Shown here piece after piece: positions 60,785-64,000 of a DNA stretch of 64,000 bases. The DNA is from Piscibacillus sp052246295 (GTDB lineage: Bacteria; Bacillota; Bacilli; Bacillales; Alkalibacillaceae): the NCBI GenBank assembly GCA_052246295.1, contig JBQQCO010000020.1; one strand, given 5' to 3'. The position numbers and the translations under genes are program-made. How positions within the stretch are numbered: the stretch's first letter is position 1; each line of letters opens with the position of its first letter. Below the pieces are notes generated by a model that was not told the origin of the DNA, did no database searches, and was given only the letters and a program-made list of their open reading frames with translations.

Positions 60785-61810
60785 TTAAGATTCGTCAACC
60801 TGATCTTCTTCAGACTCATTGATTTGAGTATAATCTTCAGTTTTAGGTTGACTAGTAAAGAATTCATTTAAAGCATTTTTATTCTCTTCTAAATCAATTT
60901 CTAATACAGAACCTGCATGATCGTATGTTCTGTTTGACCATGTGTCGTCCATTGGAATACGCAAGGTCTCAATTTCATCAGGAGTATTTAAGAAGAACTC
61001 TGAAGCAACAGAAAGCACCTTACTCGTTTCCATGTTTGTATCAATATACGGTTGCAATGTTCCAATTGCTCTTGGTAACTTCATGAGGCTTGTAAAGGAT
61101 AGAACTTCATCTTTTAAAGCGCTCATTACTTGTTGCTGTCTTCTAACTCGCCCAAAATCATTCTCAGAGTCACTACGGAAGCGAGCATAATCTAGTAATT
61201 CAGAACCATTTAATTTTTGAACGCCTGGATATAAATCTATATCGACATCGGTAGCTGAGTAACGCATTCTTTTCTCAACATTAATTTCTACACCATCTGA
61301 AGCTACTGTATCAACAATGCTCTCGAATCCTTTAAAATTAACTATGGCATAGTAGTTAAGATCGATATCAAAGTTTTCCTTGATGGTTTTTCTAAGTAAT
61401 TCAGGTCCTCCACTTGAGTAAGCTGAGTTAATTTTGTTGTAACCATGTTCTGGTATTTGAACGTACGTATCTCTCATAATTGATACTAATTTTGCGCGGT
61501 CATGTTTAACATCATATTGACCAATCATAATCGTATCTGTGCGAGATGTCCCGTATTTATCAAGGTCTTCACCTAGTAATAAGACATTAATGACATCTTC
61601 ATCTAATTCTTCAGCGCCATTAAACTCATCTTCATATTCACTGTTGTTTGTATGATCTCCCATTGCTCTTTCAGCAGCGTTTTTGCCTGCTTGATACTCA
61701 TAAATGAAAAAAGCAGCAACACTGATGATTGCAAGAACTATAATTGAAAGAACAGTTTTTCTCCGTCTTTTTCGTTTTATACGTTTTCTCTCTTTTCTTC
61801 TACTTACCAT
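60785..61810 (-). CDS. LytR-CpsA-Psr family wall-polymer ligase
   Basis: A 341-residue LCP protein: a very basic cytoplasmic start (RRKERKRIKRKRRRK), one transmembrane helix (about 20-40), then the LCP domain with NVLLLGEDLDKYGTSRTDTIM, SIMRDTYVQIPEHGYNKINSAYS and the Arg pair in DYARFRSD. LCP enzymes attach teichoic acids or other glycopolymers to peptidoglycan. The C-terminal tail is acidic. ATG 61810 follows GAGGGGA; upstream in-frame codons have no site. Which of LytR/TagT/TagU/TagV it equals is unclear. Confidence 0.9.
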   Translation of the reverse strand: MVSRRKERKRIKRKRRRKTVLSIIVLAIISVAAFFIYEYQAGKNAAERAMGDHTNNSEYEDEFNGAEELDEDVINVLLLGEDLDKYGTSRTDTIMIGQYDVKHDRAKLVSIMRDTYVQIPEHGYNKINSAYSSGGPELLRKTIKENFDIDLNYYAIVNFKGFESIVDTVASDGVEINVEKRMRYSATDVDIDLYPGVQKLNGSELLDYARFRSDSENDFGRVRRQQQVMSALKDEVLSFTSLMKLPRAIGTLQPYIDTNMETSKVLSVASEFFLNTPDEIETLRIPMDDTWSNRTYDHAGSVLEIDLEENKNALNEFFTSQPKTEDYTQINESEEDQVDES

Positions 61811-61952
61811 CGTGTTCCCCTCTCTATCGTATACCACCAAATTCCAATGTACACTTAAATTTTATATAAGTAAAGATAGATTCTGTTAAATATTTTTTAC
61901 ATCTTAACATATACATTTATTAAGATGAAGGACAAGCCTGGAGGTTGTGATT

Positions 61953-62159
61953 ATGTTGCCACTTATTCTTTTCTTAATTGGTTTTGGTTTTACTTGTGTT
62001 GGTGGTGTTTCAATTATCGGTTATCTTAATTATTTACCTGCAGGTATGAGTACATACGATTTTCTTATATTTATATATCATCGGCCTGAATGCTATATGC
62101 TTCCTGGTGGGCTTTTTTTAATTTTTATTGCTATGTATATTAACCCTTTTGATTCATAA
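61953..62159 (+). CDS. Small two-helix membrane protein, 68 residues
   Basis: Two hydrophobic helices (about 3-27 and 48-65) flank a short loop with YHRPECYMLPGG. ATG 61953 follows GGAGG at eight bases; the GTG two codons earlier overlaps it. Not recognised. It may be cotranscribed with yjbA, which starts 73 bp later. Confidence 0.65.
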   Translation: MLPLILFLIGFGFTCVGGVSIIGYLNYLPAGMSTYDFLIFIYHRPECYMLPGGLFLIFIAMYINPFDS

Positions 62160-62212
62160 AATTTAAGAATAAAAAAAAGTCACTTGGTCATAATGAGCAT
62201 AAATGGAGGATT

Positions 62213-62233
62213 ATGAAAAGTGAGGGATTATGA
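62213..62233 (+). other. Six-codon upstream frame coupled to yjbA
   Basis: ATG 62213, preceded by GGAGG, opens a frame of six codons (MKSEGL) whose TGA overlaps the ATG of yjbA at 62233 (TGATG). Its ribosome-binding site is stronger than the one directly before yjbA, so it may drive coupled translation. Confidence 0.35.
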
Positions 62234-62991
62234 TGTTATATGTACATGATATTTGGGTGAATTGGTTTGAAGGTGAAGAGAATGGCTATAACGTCTGTCA
62301 ATTTCATGAATGGCGAAAAGATGACTCAATTGAACTTTTAGACCAGATTCCAGTAGTCCTTGTAGAAGAAGATCTATATGGCTACATAGAAAACAATATG
62401 CAGGACATCCCGAAGCCATTGTTAGAACAAGTTTATCAACGCGCTTACTTGAAAAAACATCATAAGAGAACCCCCCTAGATTATGCGTTTGTTGTGACGG
62501 ATGGTGCCCATGCGATTGTTGTAGATACGTTAGGCTATGAAATTCCGGTTAGAAAGAGTAGGTTAATCCCGCGTCAGGAAAGGTTAGTTTTAGATTTAGT
62601 GAAGCAAAAGGAGCCCTTAACTTATTCATTTAAAAGACCCAACAGACAAAAAGAGCATCATTTATTATCTTTAGAGCCGATTTTTATGGTTGGCTTAACA
62701 AGGAAAGAAAGACAGTTAAAGCATCTCTTAATGCTCATGGTTGATCAACTGAACCAAAGTAAAAGAATTGATGAACTCAGGTATTGGTTAACGGAGTGGA
62801 AGCCGGAGTGGTACCCACAAATTCAAGGAATGACATTTGATGAAGGGTATGAACTACTGTTGTCTGAGATTAAAGTTGGTTGGAGTTCAAAGCATGAAGA
62901 ACTTTGTGAGAAGATGGCAAAAGGCCAGCCATTCTTTGAAAGATTATGGGAGATGGAACAGCGTAAGAAAAACGTGTTAAAAGGTTCATAA
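62233..62991 (+). CDS. yjbA: YjbA-like protein (DUF3603)
   Basis: A 252-residue protein that matches YjbA: MLYVHDIWVNWFEGEENGYNVC at the start (DUF3603), acidic and basic alternating helices later, KRPNRQKEHHLLSLEP in the middle. Function unknown. ATG 62233 follows GAGGGA at six bases; another ATG lies three bases upstream. Located directly before trpS as in B. subtilis (yjbA-trpS), but convergent with it. Confidence 0.88.
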   Translation: MLYVHDIWVNWFEGEENGYNVCQFHEWRKDDSIELLDQIPVVLVEEDLYGYIENNMQDIPKPLLEQVYQRAYLKKHHKRTPLDYAFVVTDGAHAIVVDTLGYEIPVRKSRLIPRQERLVLDLVKQKEPLTYSFKRPNRQKEHHLLSLEPIFMVGLTRKERQLKHLLMLMVDQLNQSKRIDELRYWLTEWKPEWYPQIQGMTFDEGYELLLSEIKVGWSSKHEELCEKMAKGQPFFERLWEMEQRKKNVLKGS

Positions 62992-62995
62992 AATG

Positions 62996-63027
62996 AAAAA
63001 GGCACCCTTTTTGTGGGGTGCCTTTCA
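62996..63027. terminator. Bidirectional intrinsic terminator
   Basis: AAAGGCACCC / GGGTGCCTTT between the convergent yjbA and trpS, with A/T runs on both sides. Confidence 0.88.
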
Positions 63028-63033
63028 TATTTG

Positions 63034-64000
63034 CTACCTTTTAAGATGTACACGTCCAATACCCATGGCTTTTTTGGCTTTTTTTAGCATTTTAGAAGCC
63101 GTAAAGTCTGCCTTTTCGCGTCCACGGTCTAAGATTTCATCTAATTCTTCTGATTCATACAATTCATAATACCGATCTTGAATTGTAGAGATCTTTTCTG
63201 AAACGATTTGAGCTAAGTCTGTTTTAAAGTCTCCATAACCTTTACCTTCATAATCACTAACTATTTCATCTACGGATTTTTCAGTGAATCCAGCATAGAT
63301 ATTTAAAAGGTTTGTGATTCCTGGTTTATTTTCTTTATCATACTCGATGATCCCTTCTGAGTCTGTTACGGCACTTTTAATTTTCTTTTTAATTTGTTTA
63401 GGTTCATCTAATAAGAAAATAGTTGCTTTATGGTTCTCATCTGATTTACTCATTTTCTTTGTTGGGTTTTGTAACGACATTACACGTGCGCCGACTTTTT
63501 GTATCTTTATATCTGGAATATTAAAAATGTCATTATAACGTTTGTTAAATCGCTCAGCTAAATTACGAGTTAATTCGATATGTTGCTTTTGATCATCACC
63601 AACAGGTACGATATCTGTTCCGTATAACAAGATATCAGCAGCCATTAAAGGTGGATAGGTTAAAAGGCCTGCTGTTACCGATTCTTTTCCTTCTGATTTG
63701 TCTTTATATTGCGTCATTCGCTCTAACTCTCCAACCGTTGCAACACACTGTAGCATCCAAGCTAATTCCGCGTGCGCTGGTACCTCCGATTGAATAAATA
63801 GTGTTGATTTTTCTGGATCAATTCCACAAGCCAGATACATAGCTGCTAATGAACGAGTTTGATCACGAAGCTTTAAGCGATCTTGAGGAACGGTTATCGC
63901 ATGGTAATCAACAATACAAAAATAGCTGTTGTATTCATCTTGTAGTTCTGGAAATTGTTTCATAGCTCCTAAATAGTTTCCGATTGTGAGAGTACCAGAA
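63034..64000 (-). CDS. trpS: Tryptophanyl-tRNA synthetase, 5' end cut by the window
   Basis: The last ~321 codons of TrpS; the frame runs on through the window edge at 64000 (SGTLTIGNYLGAMKQ is still visible, so only about ten codons are missing). TIGNYLG is the HIGH-type motif and KKMSKSDE the KMSKS loop; TDIVPVGDDQKQHIEL is the tRNA synthetase Ic signature. It charges tRNA-Trp. Any T-box leader would lie outside the window. Confidence 0.96.
   Translation of the reverse strand, partial: SGTLTIGNYLGAMKQFPELQDEYNSYFCIVDYHAITVPQDRLKLRDQTRSLAAMYLACGIDPEKSTLFIQSEVPAHAELAWMLQCVATVGELERMTQYKDKSEGKESVTAGLLTYPPLMAADILLYGTDIVPVGDDQKQHIELTRNLAERFNKRYNDIFNIPDIKIQKVGARVMSLQNPTKKMSKSDENHKATIFLLDEPKQIKKKIKSAVTDSEGIIEYDKENKPGITNLLNIYAGFTEKSVDEIVSDYEGKGYGDFKTDLAQIVSEKISTIQDRYYELYESEELDEILDRGREKADFTASKMLKKAKKAMGIGRVHLKR

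Noticed and set aside
1..64000. tRNA, rRNA, insertion sequence or prophage genes
   Set aside because: I looked for clover-leaf sequences with CCA-type ends, transposase motifs and phage structural genes and found none.

Overview
The window is chromosomal backbone of a low-GC, spore-forming member of the Bacillaceae. Gene order follows the Bacillus subtilis yha-yhf-yhj-yis-yit-yja segment: hit-ecsAB-yhaA, hmoB-pbpF-hemEHY-yhfH-yhfI-lplJ-lcf, comK-yhjD-yhjE-addBA-gerP, yisL, yitU-yitV-yitW, yjzD-med-fabHF-yjbA-trpS. The spore germination operon (gerPA-F), comK/med and very acidic exported lipoproteins suggest a moderately salt- or alkali-adapted Bacillaceae genus; no 16S or tRNA gene is present to name it. 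No phage, insertion sequence, CRISPR array or tRNA was found.

Layout. 1-325: a 21/42-bp tandem repeat block and a terminator. 324-8868: ytxH-like gene, hit, ecsAB (no ecsC), a YitT-family gene, a YbjQ-family gene, an M20 amidohydrolase and liaFSR (no liaIHG). 8914-13524: a promoter, a guanine-type purine riboswitch with terminator, a PhnD-type ABC transporter operon (annotated family: phosphonate; the riboswitch argues for a purine-related substrate) and an inositol-monophosphatase-family gene. 13583-21956: heme and envelope genes (hmoB, pbpF, hemEHY), yhfH/yhfI divergent over a perfect palindrome, lplJ. 22069-26735: a FadR-controlled acyl-CoA synthetase and a TrpXYZ-type ABC transporter. 26923-35793: comK overlapping yhjD tail to tail, yhjE, and addBA in which the AddB P-loop is lost. 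35881-37742: the complete gerP operon. 37845-41163: a three-gene membrane operon (DUF418, DUF2157, GDYXXLXY) and an unannotated 55-codon gene. 41213-50959: rocD, yisL, a Bacillaceae dispersed repeat, a membrane-anchored amylase-like pseudoenzyme, degV, a second YitT-family gene, a BsuPI lipoprotein, Nfu_N, dat, small genes, yitU and yitV. 51090-54808: an accessory aromatic-metabolism block (two flavin reductases, intradiol dioxygenase, DUF3237, alpha/beta hydrolase) inserted between yitV and yitW, with a perfect 9-3-9 operator-like palindrome. 54890-64000: yitW, uppP, yjzD, med (no comZ), FapR-type operator with fabHF, an LCP protein, yjbA and the 5'-truncated trpS.

The most notable non-coding signal is that three unrelated-looking intergenic spots (1-190, 3392-3475, 51617-51679) are each built on a 21-bp period, which is two DNA helical turns or seven codons. 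Other items worth a second look are the riboswitch-controlled transporter, the His-to-Gln change at an iron-ligand position of the dioxygenase, the AddB lacking its Walker A lysine, and the catalytically dead amylase-like membrane protein.
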